From Pseudaquabacterium terrae (GTDB lineage: Bacteria; Pseudomonadota; Gammaproteobacteria; Burkholderiales; Burkholderiaceae_C), in the NCBI RefSeq assembly GCF_013266755.1, contig NZ_JABRWJ010000004.1, forward strand, positions 124,001 through 188,000: a stretch of DNA of 64,000 nucleotides, in the 5' to 3' direction. Under the pieces are notes generated by a model. The model was given only the letters and a program-made list of their open reading frames with translations. It had not been told where the DNA came from and did not search any database. The position numbers and the translations under genes are program-made. Numbering within the stretch: position 1 is the first letter of the stretch; each line of letters opens with the position of its first letter. Of this stretch, positions 47,114-56,711 are shown in pieces.

Positions 47114-47674
47114 TCAATGCCCCGGACGCCACAGCGGCTGGGGCTGCAGCTCGACCGAACCGAGATCGTTGCTGATCCAGACATGGCCGTCCTGCACCTG
47201 GACCTGCAGTTGCATCGAGCGCTGCGCCAGCCCGGCCAGCGCCTGCGCCTGCTCCGGCAGCAGCCGCCAGACCTCGAGGTTGCGCAGCCGCGTCACCTTG
47301 GTCTCGATGCCGGCCCACCAGATCGGCGCCGCGCTGCCGTAGGCATAGATCGTCACGCGCTCGGACTTGCCGCAGGCCTTGGCCAGCCGCCGCTCGTCGG
47401 GCTGGCCGACCTCGATCCAGTGCACGATCTGGTCGGTCAGGTCCTTCTGCCAGAGGTCGGGCTCGTCGGTGTCCGACAGCCCGCGCGCGAACTGCAGGTT
47501 GCCGCGTTGGTCGTCGGGCGGCAGGTGCAGCGCAAAGGCGAGCACGCGCACCATCAGCCGTTCTTCGGTTTCGGAGGGGTGCAGTGCCAGCGTCAGCGCA
47601 TGTTCGCCGTACACCCCGCGGTCCATGTCGGCGAGGTGCAGGTTGGCTTTGTAGATGGTCGATTTGAGGGCCAT
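47114..47674 (-). CDS. yaeQ: YaeQ family protein
   Basis: A 186-residue protein opening MALKSTIYKANLHLADMDRG, the unmistakable YaeQ start, with WKxxxxdqIvhWIEVGQPDERR-like LTDQIVHWIEVGQPDERRLA and SERVTIYAYGSAAPIWW. YaeQ has a PD-(D/E)XK nuclease-like fold; its biological role is unsettled (historically linked to suppression of RfaH loss). It follows the EF-G-like gene on the same strand by 23 nt, so likely shares its transcript. Confidence 0.95.
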   Translation of the reverse strand: MALKSTIYKANLHLADMDRGVYGEHALTLALHPSETEERLMVRVLAFALHLPPDDQRGNLQFARGLSDTDEPDLWQKDLTDQIVHWIEVGQPDERRLAKACGKSERVTIYAYGSAAPIWWAGIETKVTRLRNLEVWRLLPEQAQALAGLAQRSMQLQVQVQDGHVWISNDLGSVELQPQPLWRPGH

Positions 47675-47697
47675 AGGCCCGGAATGGTAGCCCCCGT

Positions 47698-49758
47698 CTA
47701 CTCCTCGTCCTTGGCCTTGAAGCTGCCCATCAGCTGCTGCTGCACGTTCGGCGGCACCGGCTCGTAGTGCGACAGCGCCAGCGTGTAGCGGCCCTGTCCG
47801 CTGGTCATCGCGTTGAGCCGCGACTGATAGCCGGCCAGCTCGGACAGCGGCGCCTGGCCCTTGACGACCATCGTTCCGGCGGCGCCGTTGTGCGTGCCGC
47901 TGACCTGGCCGCGCTTGGCCGAGAGGTCGCCGGCGATGTCGCCCATCGCCGAGTCGGGCGCGGTGATCTCGACGTCGACGATCGGCTCCAGCACGATCGG
48001 CCGCGCCTCGCGGATCGCCGCCATGAAGGCCTTGCGTCCGGCGGTGACGAAGGCAATTTCCTTGCTGTCGACCGAGTGCGACTTGCCGTCGTAGACGATC
48101 ACCCGCACGTCGACGACCGGATAACCGGCGATGGCCCCGATGGTCAGCACCTCGCGCACGCCTTTCTCGACCGCCGGGATGAACTGGTAGGGGATCGTGC
48201 CGCCCTTGACCTGGTCGAGGAACTCGAAGCCGGTGCCGCGCGGCAGCGGCTCGATCTTCAGGAACACCTCGCCGAACTGGCCGGCGCCGCCGGTCTGCTT
48301 CTTGTGGCGGTGGTGGCCCTCGGCGTTCGTGGTCACCGTCTCGCGGTAGGCGATGCGCGGCGGGCGGGTGTCGACCTCGAACTTGTAGACCTCGCGCAGC
48401 CGGTCGAGCAGCATGCGCAGGTGCAGCTCGCCGAGGCCGTAGATGATGGTCTCGTTGGTCACCGCCACGTGCTCGATCTTCAGGCACGGGTCCTCGTCGA
48501 CCAGCTTGCTCATGATCTCCCACATGCGCTGCTCGTCGCCGCGTCTTTTGGGTGATATCGCCAGGCCGTGCACCGGCACCGGGAAGGGCAGCGGCTTGAG
48601 GTGGATGTGGTCGTCCTCGGCGGCGTCGTGCAGCACGGCGTCGAAGTGCATCTCGTCGACCTTGGCGATCGCGCAGATGTCGCCCGGCAGCGCGCGCGGC
48701 ACCTCGACGTGGTCCTTGCCCTGCAGCATGAACAGGTGGCCGACCTTGAACGGCTTGCGGCCATCGCCCACGTACAGCAGGCTGTCCCGGGTGATCGTGC
48801 CCTGGTGCACGCGGATCACGCCCATCTTGCCGACGTAGGGGTCGACCGTGACCTTGAAGACATGCGCCAGCACGTGCGCGTTGGGGTCGGGCTGGGCGTG
48901 CATCAGCACGGCGTCCGGGCCCTCGCCGTTGAGGAAGTCGGGCGCATTGCCTTCGCCCGGATTCGGCAGCAGCTTGGCGATGACGTCGAGCAGCTCGCCG
49001 ACGCCCGCGCCGGTGCGCGCCGAGACGAAGCACACGGGGATCAGGTGGCCCTCGCGCAGCGCCTGCTCGAGCGGCGCATGCAGCTCGCTCGCATCGACGT
49101 CGCCTTCGTTCAGATAACGGTCGACGAACGCGGCATCGACCTCGACCACCTGCTCGACCAGCGCGCGGTGCGCGGCATCGACCGAGCCGAAATCGCTGTG
49201 GCCCTCGCGGTTGTAGAAGCAGTCGACCACCTTGTTGCCGCCGTCGTCCGGCAGGTTCAGCGGCAGGCACTCCTTGCCGAAGGCGGCCTGGATCTGCGCC
49301 AGCAGCGCGGCTAGGTCGACGCCCTGCGAATCGATCTTGTTGACGATGATGATGCGGTCGAGCTGGCGCTCGGCGGCGTAGTCCATCATTCGCACCGCCA
49401 TCGGCTCGACGCCGACCGCGGCATTGATCACCACCGCGGCGGTCTCCACCGCTTCCAGCGCCGGCAGGCTCTGGCCGACGAAGTCCGGCCCGCCGGGGGT
49501 GTCGATGAAGTGCAGGCGGATGCCGTCATGCTGCAGGTGCATCACGCTGGCGTTCAGCGAGTGCTGCATGCGGCGTTCGAGCGGGTCCCAGTCACTGACC
49601 GTGCTGCCCCGCTCCAGGCTGCCCGGGGCGCCGATCGCGCCCGATTTGTGCAACAACGCCTCCGCGAGGCTGGTCTTTCCTGCGGCGGCGGGTCCGACGA
49701 GCGCCAGGGTGCGGATTTCGGCCACCGTGGCGGCGCCGGACGCGAGTGGGCTTGGCAT
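47698..49758 (-). CDS. elongation factor G-like GTPase (FusA2-type)
   Basis: A 686-residue EF-G homologue. G1 is GPAAAGKTS instead of GHxDxGKT, G3 reads FIDTPGGPDFVG, G4 is VNKID; domains II-V follow, including IRVHQGTITRDSLLYVGDGR and AFVTAGRKAFMAAIREARPI. The changed P-loop and G3 (DTPGG rather than DTPGH, so the catalytic His is missing) mark the EF-G-like subfamily distinct from translocase EF-G; its function is not settled. The start at 49758 (MPSPLASGAATVAEIRTLAL) is adjacent to the P-loop as in the family. Divergent from a PEP-CTERM gene. Confidence 0.92.
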   Translation of the reverse strand: MPSPLASGAATVAEIRTLALVGPAAAGKTSLAEALLHKSGAIGAPGSLERGSTVSDWDPLERRMQHSLNASVMHLQHDGIRLHFIDTPGGPDFVGQSLPALEAVETAAVVINAAVGVEPMAVRMMDYAAERQLDRIIIVNKIDSQGVDLAALLAQIQAAFGKECLPLNLPDDGGNKVVDCFYNREGHSDFGSVDAAHRALVEQVVEVDAAFVDRYLNEGDVDASELHAPLEQALREGHLIPVCFVSARTGAGVGELLDVIAKLLPNPGEGNAPDFLNGEGPDAVLMHAQPDPNAHVLAHVFKVTVDPYVGKMGVIRVHQGTITRDSLLYVGDGRKPFKVGHLFMLQGKDHVEVPRALPGDICAIAKVDEMHFDAVLHDAAEDDHIHLKPLPFPVPVHGLAISPKRRGDEQRMWEIMSKLVDEDPCLKIEHVAVTNETIIYGLGELHLRMLLDRLREVYKFEVDTRPPRIAYRETVTTNAEGHHRHKKQTGGAGQFGEVFLKIEPLPRGTGFEFLDQVKGGTIPYQFIPAVEKGVREVLTIGAIAGYPVVDVRVIVYDGKSHSVDSKEIAFVTAGRKAFMAAIREARPIVLEPIVDVEITAPDSAMGDIAGDLSAKRGQVSGTHNGAAGTMVVKGQAPLSELAGYQSRLNAMTSGQGRYTLALSHYEPVPPNVQQQLMGSFKAKDEE

Positions 49759-49876
49759 CTGCGTTTCTCCTTTGCGCGCGCCAGACCACCGCCCGGATTG
49801 GGCGGGAACCGTGCCGCCTTGAGTGAGGCCCAGCCTATGCCTGTCGGCGGCGCAGCGCAACGGGGGAAACGGCGCC

Positions 49877-49909
49877 GGCGCGGCTGTCGGGCGATTTGAC
49901 AGCCGCGCC
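49877..49909. promoter_or_regulatory. 12-bp perfect stem in the divergent FusA2-like / PEP-CTERM region
   Basis: Arms GGCGCGGCTGTC and GACAGCCGCGCC flank GGGCGATTT. It sits 119 bp from the EF-G-like start and 96 bp from the PEP-CTERM start. It could act as an operator or an RNA hairpin in either leader. The surrounding 246-nt gap otherwise shows only an AGGAGG ribosome site (49995-50000) for the PEP-CTERM gene. Confidence 0.45.
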
Positions 49910-50004
49910 CACCGCCGCGGCGCAGGCCGTTGATTCCAAAGACGTTTCCATTCGTGGCACGCGATATGCGGCGGCGCCTGCACCTCGTGCAGTAGGAGGT
50001 TCCG

Positions 50005-50556
50005 ATGCTGACATCCACGATCCGGCGCTGTGCCGTCGCCGCGGCGCTGGCCTGCGCACCACTGCTGGCAAACGCGGTGGCGCTGTCGTACTACCAGGAG
50101 GTCGGCGATGCCGGCGCCATGCCGACACCGCAGTCGGTGACGGGCGGGCCGTACAGCGGCATCCAGGGCATGCTCGGCGGCGCGGACGAAGCCGACGCGT
50201 TCCTCTTCTACTTCGCCGGCGGCGCCATCGTCATCGAGGCGAGCTGGGACGACGCGACCACCGACACGCTGTTCCTCGAGCTGTTCGGCGACGCCTGCAT
50301 GAGCAGTTGCGGTTCGCTGGGCAGCGGCAGCAACTCGCTGACCGTCACCGATCTCGCGGCCGGCAACTACGTGCTCGAGATCGCCACCGGCTTCGCGGCC
50401 GACCCGCCGTTCACGATCGAGCTGTTCGACCTGAACCAGCAGCCGCTGATCATCCTGCCGCCGCAGGCCGTGCCGTCGCCATCGACGGCGGCGCTGCTCG
50501 GCGCGGCGCTGCTGGCGCTGGGCTGGGCCTCGCGGCGGCGCCGCGCGGCGGACTGA
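50005..50556 (+). CDS. PEP-CTERM-type exported protein
   Basis: A 183-residue protein. Signal peptide residues 1-25 (AVAAALACAPLLANA); a beta-rich Gly/Asp middle resembling a pre-peptidase C-terminal/calcium-binding module (DEADAFLFYFAGGAIVIEASWD); and a C-terminal sorting signal VPSPSTAALLGAALLALGW followed by SRRRRAAD, a PEP-CTERM variant (hydrophobic helix plus Arg tail). Such proteins are processed by exosortase and attached to extracellular polymers. The ribosome site AGGAGG lies just upstream. It converges on the ABC exporter operon (1-nt gap), and no exosortase gene is in the window. Confidence 0.86.
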   Translation: MLTSTIRRCAVAAALACAPLLANAVALSYYQEVGDAGAMPTPQSVTGGPYSGIQGMLGGADEADAFLFYFAGGAIVIEASWDDATTDTLFLELFGDACMSSCGSLGSGSNSLTVTDLAAGNYVLEIATGFAADPPFTIELFDLNQQPLIILPPQAVPSPSTAALLGAALLALGWASRRRRAAD

Positions 50557-50557
50557 T

Positions 50558-51778
50558 TCACTCGTGCCGCAGCGCCTCGATCGGATCGAGGCGTGCGGCG
50601 CGTCGTGCCGGCACGAAGCCGAAGACGACGCCGATGGCGGCCGAGAAGGCGAAGGCGAGCAGGTTGATGCCGGGGTTGAAGAGGTAGGGCACGCGCATCA
50701 GCTCGGCGATGCCCCAGGAGGCGACCGTCGCCAGCAGCAGCCCGGCGAGCCCGCCCAGCGCGGCGAGCACCACCGCTTCCACCAGGAACTGCGCCAGCAC
50801 CTCGCGCTCGAAGGCGCCGATCGCCAGCCGCAGGCCGATCTCGCGCGTGCGCTCGGTGACGCTGACCAGCATGATGTTCATGATGCCGATGCCGCCGACC
50901 AGCAGGCTCACCGCGGCCACCGCGCCGAGCAGCGAGGTCAGCAGGCGCGTGGTGCGCGACAGGGTCTCGGCGACCTGCTGCGTGTCGAGGATGTTGAAGT
51001 TGTTGTCGTCGCCGCCGTTGAGCTTGCGCTGCTCGCGCAGCAGCTCGGTCAGGCTGGCCTTGAGACGCTCGGCGTTGCTGCCGGCCTTCATCGACACCAG
51101 CAGCGTGTTGATGCGGGTCGAGCCGGTGACGCGGCGTTGCACGGTGGTCAGCGGCAGGATGATCGTGTCGTCCTGGTCCATGCCCATGGCCGCCTGACCC
51201 TTGCCGGCGAGCAGGCCGATCACGGTGCAGCTGAACTGCCTGATGCGCACCGAGCGGCCCAGCACCTCATCGGGATCCTGCCGGCCGAAGAGCTCGCGCC
51301 GCACCGTCGCGCCGAGCACGCACGCCGGCGCGCCCGATTCGAGCTCGGCCGGCTCGAAGGTCCGGCCGGCGGCGAGGCGCCAGTTGTTGGTGATGAAGTA
51401 CTCGTTGGTCGTGCCGGCCACGCTGGTCGACCAGTTCCTTCCCTCGGCGACGACGGTGACGCCCGCGCGCACCTCGGGGGCGACCGCGGCGACGCCGCCG
51501 ATCTGGCTGCCGATCGCCTGCACATCGGCGAACCTGAAGGCCGGCGCGCCGGCGCCGCCGCTGCTGCCGGGCCCCATGCGCTGACCCGGCCGCACCATCA
51601 GCAGGTTGCTGCCCAGGCTCTCGATCTGCGTCCTCACGGCCTGCGTCGCGCCCTGGCCCACGGTGACCATCGTGACCACCGCGGCGACGCCGATCACGAT
51701 GCCCAGCGTCGTCAGCACCGAGCGCATCAGGTTGCGGCGGATCGCGCGCAGCGCCTGCAGCAGCGTGTTGCCCCACAT
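50558..51778 (-). CDS. MacB-type ABC transporter permease
   Basis: A 406-residue inner-membrane permease with four membrane helices: one N-terminal (VLTTLGIVIGVAAVVTMVTV), a large periplasmic domain (~60-290), and three C-terminal helices (AVAAVSLLVGGIGIMNIMLV, LVEAVVLAALGGLAGLLLA, NPGINLLAFAFSAAIGVVFGF). The MacB_PCD pattern ERTREIGLRLAIGA is present. In E. coli MacB the ATPase and permease are one chain; here they are separate genes. It is the last gene of the exporter operon (12-nt gap after the ATPase). Confidence 0.93.
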   Translation of the reverse strand: MWGNTLLQALRAIRRNLMRSVLTTLGIVIGVAAVVTMVTVGQGATQAVRTQIESLGSNLLMVRPGQRMGPGSSGGAGAPAFRFADVQAIGSQIGGVAAVAPEVRAGVTVVAEGRNWSTSVAGTTNEYFITNNWRLAAGRTFEPAELESGAPACVLGATVRRELFGRQDPDEVLGRSVRIRQFSCTVIGLLAGKGQAAMGMDQDDTIILPLTTVQRRVTGSTRINTLLVSMKAGSNAERLKASLTELLREQRKLNGGDDNNFNILDTQQVAETLSRTTRLLTSLLGAVAAVSLLVGGIGIMNIMLVSVTERTREIGLRLAIGAFEREVLAQFLVEAVVLAALGGLAGLLLATVASWGIAELMRVPYLFNPGINLLAFAFSAAIGVVFGFVPARRAARLDPIEALRHE

Positions 51779-51790
51779 GGCGAGGCCCCC

Positions 51791-52479
<689 letters not shown>

Positions 52480-52483
<4 letters not shown>

Positions 52484-53793
52484 GGCGAGCCGTTGGTCGT
52501 CTGGTCGGTGATCACCGGCAGCCCGGCGGCCAGGCCGTCGCCCGAGACCTCGGTCTGGCGGCCGTCGGACAAGCCCCGGTGCACGCGCAGCGCGACCGGC
52601 TCGCCGTCGCGCAGCACCCACAGGCGCGCCTCGCTGCCGCCGTTGCGCGGCTCGGCCGTGCCACCGCGCCGGGCCGTCGCGCCGGGTGGGCGCGGCAGCA
52701 GCTTGCCGATGATGCCGCCGCCGTCGCGCGCGGCACCGGCCGCGGCGGCCGCGCTGCCGGGCGTGAAGCGCAGCGCGCTGTTGGGCACCAGCCAGACCGC
52801 CTGGCGCTCCTGCGCGGCGATCGTCGCGGTGGCGGTCATGCCGGGGCGCAGGCTCAGGTCGGCGTTGGCCACGTCGAGCAGCGTGGTGTAGGTGACGACG
52901 TTGTCGGTCGTCGTCGAACCGAAGGCGACTCGCGTCACGGTCGCCGGGTAGCGCCGCCCGGGCTGCGCGGCGACGGTGAAGGCAGCCGACTGGCCGGCGC
53001 GCACCTGGCCGACGTCGGCCTCGTCGACGTTGACCGACAGGCGCAAACGCGCCAGGTCCTCGGCCAGCGTGAACAGCGTGACCGCCTGCAGCGACGCGGC
53101 CACCGCATAGCCCGGCTCGACCGCGCGGCTGAGCACCACGCCGTCGATCGGCGAGCGGATGGCGGCCTTGCCGAGGTTGGTCTGCGCGGTCGAAGCATTG
53201 GCGCGCGCCTGCGTCACCGCCGCCTGCGCCGAGCCCTGGTCGGCCAGCGCGCGGGCCTGCGTCGCGCGGGCCGCATCGAGCTCGGCCTTCGACGGCAGCC
53301 TGCCGCCGGACAGGCGCGCCAGCTCGTCGAGGCGGCCGAGCGCGGCACGCGCCTCGGTCACCGTGGCGGCGGACTGGCGCTGGCGCGCCTCGGCGGCGGC
53401 GAGGTCGGCGCGTGCGGCGGCGAGCGCGTCCTGCAGCTTCGCGGTGTCGAGCTCGACCAGCAGCTGGCCGCGCTGCACCCGATCGTTGACATCGACCAGC
53501 ACGCGCGCGACGGTGCCCGACAGCTCGCTGCCGATGGCCACCGAGCGCGTGGGCTGCAGCGTGCCGTTGGCGGTGACGCTGACCGCCAGGTTGCCGCGCG
53601 CCAGCGGCGTCGTCACGTAGCGCGGCGCGCGCGCCTGCTGGCGCGAATCGTTCCACCAGCCGATCGCAGCGAGCGCTGCGACCAGCGCCGCGAGCACCAG
53701 CCACGGCGTCGTGTGGCGCCACCACGGGCGCTGTGCCTGGTCACCGAGCACCGCATCGAGCGCGACGGCTTCTTCGCGGGTGCTGGGCTTCAT
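52480..53793 (-). CDS. MacA-like periplasmic adaptor
   Basis: A 437-residue membrane-fusion protein. N-terminal membrane anchor (~28-45, LVLAALVAALAAIGWW), biotinyl-lipoyl-like half motifs (GNLAVSVTANGTLQPTRSVAIG; IRSPIDGVVLSR), a coiled-coil hairpin (~105-200, Ala/Gln-rich), and beta-barrel domains. A ~60-residue Arg/Gly-rich insert near the C-terminus (GKLLPRPPGATARRGG) is unusual. It links the inner-membrane ATPase/permease to the TolC-like channel. Overlaps both neighbours by 4 nt. Confidence 0.93.
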
Positions 53794-55253
53794 GGTCGGC
53801 CGTTCGTGTGGGTGAGGGTCGTGGGCAAAGCGGGGGCCTCCCAGCCGCCACCGAGTGCCTTGTAGAGCCGCACCTGGTTCAGCGCGAGCTCGGTGCGCGC
53901 GCTGGCCAGCGCATCGTCGGCCGCGAGCGCGCTGCGCTGCGCATCGAGCAGCGGCGTGAAGTCGATCAGACCCGACTGGTAGCGCAGCCGCGCCAGCGAC
54001 GCGGCGTCGGCGGCCGACGCGGCAGCGCTTTCGAGGCTCGTGACCTGCTCGCGGCCGGCGGCCAGCGCGGCCAGCGTGTTCTCGACGTCCTGCTGCGCGG
54101 TGAGCACGGCGGCCTGATAGTCGACGCGGGCGCCGTCGAGTGCCGCCTGCTGGGCTTCGACCTGCGCGTGGCCCGCGCCGCCGTCGAGCGCCGGCCACTG
54201 GATCGCGGCGCTCAGGCCGGCGACCAGCGCGGCCGGCTCGCCGAGCGCGGCCAGCTTCAGCGCCTGCAGGCCGAGCCGGCCGGTGATCGAGAAGCGCGGC
54301 AGGCGCTCGGCCTCGCGCTGCCTGAGCGTCGCCAGCGCCGCGCTGGCCGAGGCTTCGGCAGCGCGGATGTCGGGCCGGCGCCGCAACAGATCGGCCGGCA
54401 AGCCGAGCGCCGGCAGCGGCGGCAGCGCAGGCAGCGCGGCGACGCCGGGCGCCTGTTGCGCGAGGCGCTCGCCCAGCGCCGTCGGTGGCTGGCCGAGCAG
54501 CAGCGCCAGGCGGTGCTCCGTCTGCTGCAGCGTCGAGCGCAACGCCGGCAGCCGCGCACGCGTCTGCTCGACGTTGGAGCGCGCCTGCTCGACATCCAGC
54601 ACCGTCGCCAGGCCGGCGCCGGAGCGCCACTGCGCGACCTGCAGCGATTCGGCCTGCAGCGCGAGGTTGTCCTCGGCCAGGCGGATCTGACGCCGCGTGC
54701 CATGCCATTGCAAGTAAGCGAGCGCCACCTCGCCGGCAACGGCAATGCGCGTCGCCGCGAGGTTCATCGCGCTCGACTCGGCCTGCGCAACGGCTGCCGC
54801 GACGCCGGCCGCCAGGCCGCCGAAGGCGTCGGGCTCCCAGCTGGCATCGAGGTTCAGCGACAGGCTGGTGCTGTTGCGTTCGTTGCTGCGGTTGCGCCCG
54901 GCCGAGCCCGAGCTGCCGACCTGCAGCCGTTGCCCCGCAGCCGCGACATCACGCAACGCGCGGGCCCGCGCCAGGGCGGCTTGCGCGCTGCGCAGGTCGA
55001 GGTTGGCGACCAGCGCTTCATCGATCAGCACGCCGAGCAGCGGATCGCCGATGCCGCGCCACCACTGCGCGAGCAGCTGCGCATCGGCCGGCCTTGCCGG
55101 GCCATCACCCGGCGCGCGCTGCCAGGCTTCGGCCAGCGGCGGGTGCAGCGCCGACGCTTGATCGCGCTGCGGCGGCGCGGCGCAGCCAGCCGCCAGCGCG
55201 CCCAGGATCAGCAGCGCGACAGCGGACACGTGAGGGCGGCGAGGCGTCTTCAT
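53790..55253 (-). CDS. TolC-like outer-membrane efflux lipoprotein (NodT family)
   Basis: A 487-residue outer-membrane factor. Lipobox LAAGC gives Cys23 (MKTPRRPHVSAVALLILGAL start). Two homologous coiled-coil halves follow, each of the OEP repeat type (DLRSAQAALARARALRDVAA; LSLNLDASWEPDAFGG; LLGQPPTALGERL; PDIRAAEASASAALATLRQREAERLPRFS). It is the first gene of the exporter operon. The start is set by the signal; a longer frame to 55493 runs over the divergent promoter region. Confidence 0.95.
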   Translation of the reverse strand: MKTPRRPHVSAVALLILGALAAGCAAPPQRDQASALHPPLAEAWQRAPGDGPARPADAQLLAQWWRGIGDPLLGVLIDEALVANLDLRSAQAALARARALRDVAAAGQRLQVGSSGSAGRNRSNERNSTSLSLNLDASWEPDAFGGLAAGVAAAVAQAESSAMNLAATRIAVAGEVALAYLQWHGTRRQIRLAEDNLALQAESLQVAQWRSGAGLATVLDVEQARSNVEQTRARLPALRSTLQQTEHRLALLLGQPPTALGERLAQQAPGVAALPALPPLPALGLPADLLRRRPDIRAAEASASAALATLRQREAERLPRFSITGRLGLQALKLAALGEPAALVAGLSAAIQWPALDGGAGHAQVEAQQAALDGARVDYQAAVLTAQQDVENTLAALAAGREQVTSLESAAASAADAASLARLRYQSGLIDFTPLLDAQRSALAADDALASARTELALNQVRLYKALGGGWEAPALPTTLTHTNGRP

Positions 55254-55567
55254 TCGTCCTCGGGTCGGTACCGGGACCGGTCGAGCGTACTGCCGGACCG
55301 AGCCGAGAAGCACGGCGTCGCGATGCACCAGCGCTGTGCCCGTGATCAGCATCACGGCCCCGCAAGCGTGCGCGCCGCGACACCTTTTCGGTGCGACGAG
55401 GGTGATCGCCTGTTGTCTCTCCCCGGCACGCTCCAGGGCAAGCCCGGTGCCCGGGCGATGGCCTGCGATTTGCTTGTATACCGGCTGGAACACCAGTCGG
55501 CGTGCCGATGAAGTCCGCCGCTGCTTCCGTCACCGCCCCACGTCACTCACGCAGGAGTCCCATCGCC
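55254..55567. other. divergent intergenic region between exporter and purine/ureide operons
   Basis: A 314-nt gap with no credible gene. It must hold promoters for the exporter (left) and the BMP-led operon (right). The only notable sites are GTATAC at 55476-55481 within TTGTATAC (GntR-type operators often have such cores; unproven), and a C/G-rich palindromic stretch near 55441-55455. I looked for a second copy of the aptamer found at 58845 and saw none. Confidence 0.6.
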
Positions 55568-56674
55568 ATGTCGCTGCATCGCTGGAACCGTCGAGACTGG
55601 ATCAAGAACGCCGGTGCGCTGGCTGCCGCCGGCACCGGGTGGACCGCGCAGGCACAGAAGGCGATCACTGTCGGCTTCATCTACGTCGGTCCGCGCGACG
55701 ACTACGGCTACAACCAGGCGCATGCCGAGGCCGCTGCGCTGATCAAGAAGCGCGCCGGCGTGAAGGTGATCGAGGAAGAGAACGTTCCCGAGACCAACGC
55801 GGTGCAGAAGGCGATGCAGGGCATGGTGGCGCAGGACGGCGCGGCGCTGCTGTTCCCGACCTCGTTCGGCTACTTCGACCCGCACATCCTGACGCTCGCG
55901 CCGAAGAACGCCGCCGTGCGCTACGCCCATTGCGGCGGGCTGTGGAACGAGGCCAAGCACCCGAAGAACGTCGGCAGCTTCTTCGGCTACATCGACGAGG
56001 CGCAATACCTCAACGGCGTGATCGCCGCGCACCAGACCAAGAGCAGGAAGCTCGGCTTCGTCGCCGCCAAGCCGATCCCGCAGGTGCTGCGCAACATCAA
56101 CGCCTTCACGATGGGCGCGCGCTCGGTCGATCCATCGATCACGACGACGGTGATCTTCACCGGCGACTGGTCGATGCCGGTGAAGGAGGCGGAGGCGACC
56201 AACAGCCTGGCGGACCAGGGTGTCGACGTCTTCACGATGCACGTCGACGGACCGAAGGTGGTGGTGGAGACCGCTGCCAAGCGCGGCAAGTTCGTCTGCG
56301 GCTACCACGCCAGCCAGGCCAAGCTCGCGCCGCAGGCCTACCTGACCGGCGCCGAGTGGAACTGGCTCACCGCCTACGCGCAGATCATCGACGCCGCGCA
56401 GAGCGGCAAGCCGCATCCGAACTTCGTGCGCGGCGGACTGAAGGACGGCTTCGTCAAGAGCTCGGCCTACGGCGCGATGGTCAGCGAGGGCGCGCGCAAG
56501 AACGCCGAAGGCGTGCGCGCGAAGATGATGGCCGGCAGCTTCGACATCTTCAGTGGCGAGATCAAGGACAACACCGGCAAGGTGGTGGTGGCCAAGGGCA
56601 CGGTGCTGAAGCAGACCGACCTGGTGCTGGAGGGCATGAACTACCTGGTCGAGGGGGTCGTCGGCAAAGTCTGA
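55568..56674 (+). CDS. BMP family (PnrA-like) ABC transporter substrate-binding protein
   Basis: A 368-residue periplasmic binding protein. The N-terminus carries a twin-arginine signal (NRRDWIKNAGALAAAGTGW). The mature part has the BMP fold: ITVGFIYVGPRDDYGYNQAHA, FPTSFGYFDPHIL, GFVAAKPIPQVLRNINAFT, and HASQAKLAPQAYLTGAEW. Relatives bind purine nucleosides or related bases. It is the first gene of the long operon. The ATG at 55568 puts the signal at the N-terminus; 55502 is an in-frame alternative. Cognate permeases follow 37 nt downstream, and the cognate ATPase is displaced to 62280. Confidence 0.92.
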   Translation: MSLHRWNRRDWIKNAGALAAAGTGWTAQAQKAITVGFIYVGPRDDYGYNQAHAEAAALIKKRAGVKVIEEENVPETNAVQKAMQGMVAQDGAALLFPTSFGYFDPHILTLAPKNAAVRYAHCGGLWNEAKHPKNVGSFFGYIDEAQYLNGVIAAHQTKSRKLGFVAAKPIPQVLRNINAFTMGARSVDPSITTTVIFTGDWSMPVKEAEATNSLADQGVDVFTMHVDGPKVVVETAAKRGKFVCGYHASQAKLAPQAYLTGAEWNWLTAYAQIIDAAQSGKPHPNFVRGGLKDGFVKSSAYGAMVSEGARKNAEGVRAKMMAGSFDIFSGEIKDNTGKVVVAKGTVLKQTDLVLEGMNYLVEGVVGKV

Positions 56675-56711
56675 TCGCCAAGACGAGCTGCCCGAGCGAA
56701 CCGCCCGACCG

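Noticed and set aside
44904-47342. 812-residue plus-strand open frame
   Set aside because: Antisense shadow of the prolyl oligopeptidase gene, which has clear catalytic motifs and a signal peptide.
55474-55481. TTGTATAC as a GntR operator for the BMP operon
   Set aside because: Only one half is well matched, no GntR gene is nearby, and an 8-mer is too short to be convincing.
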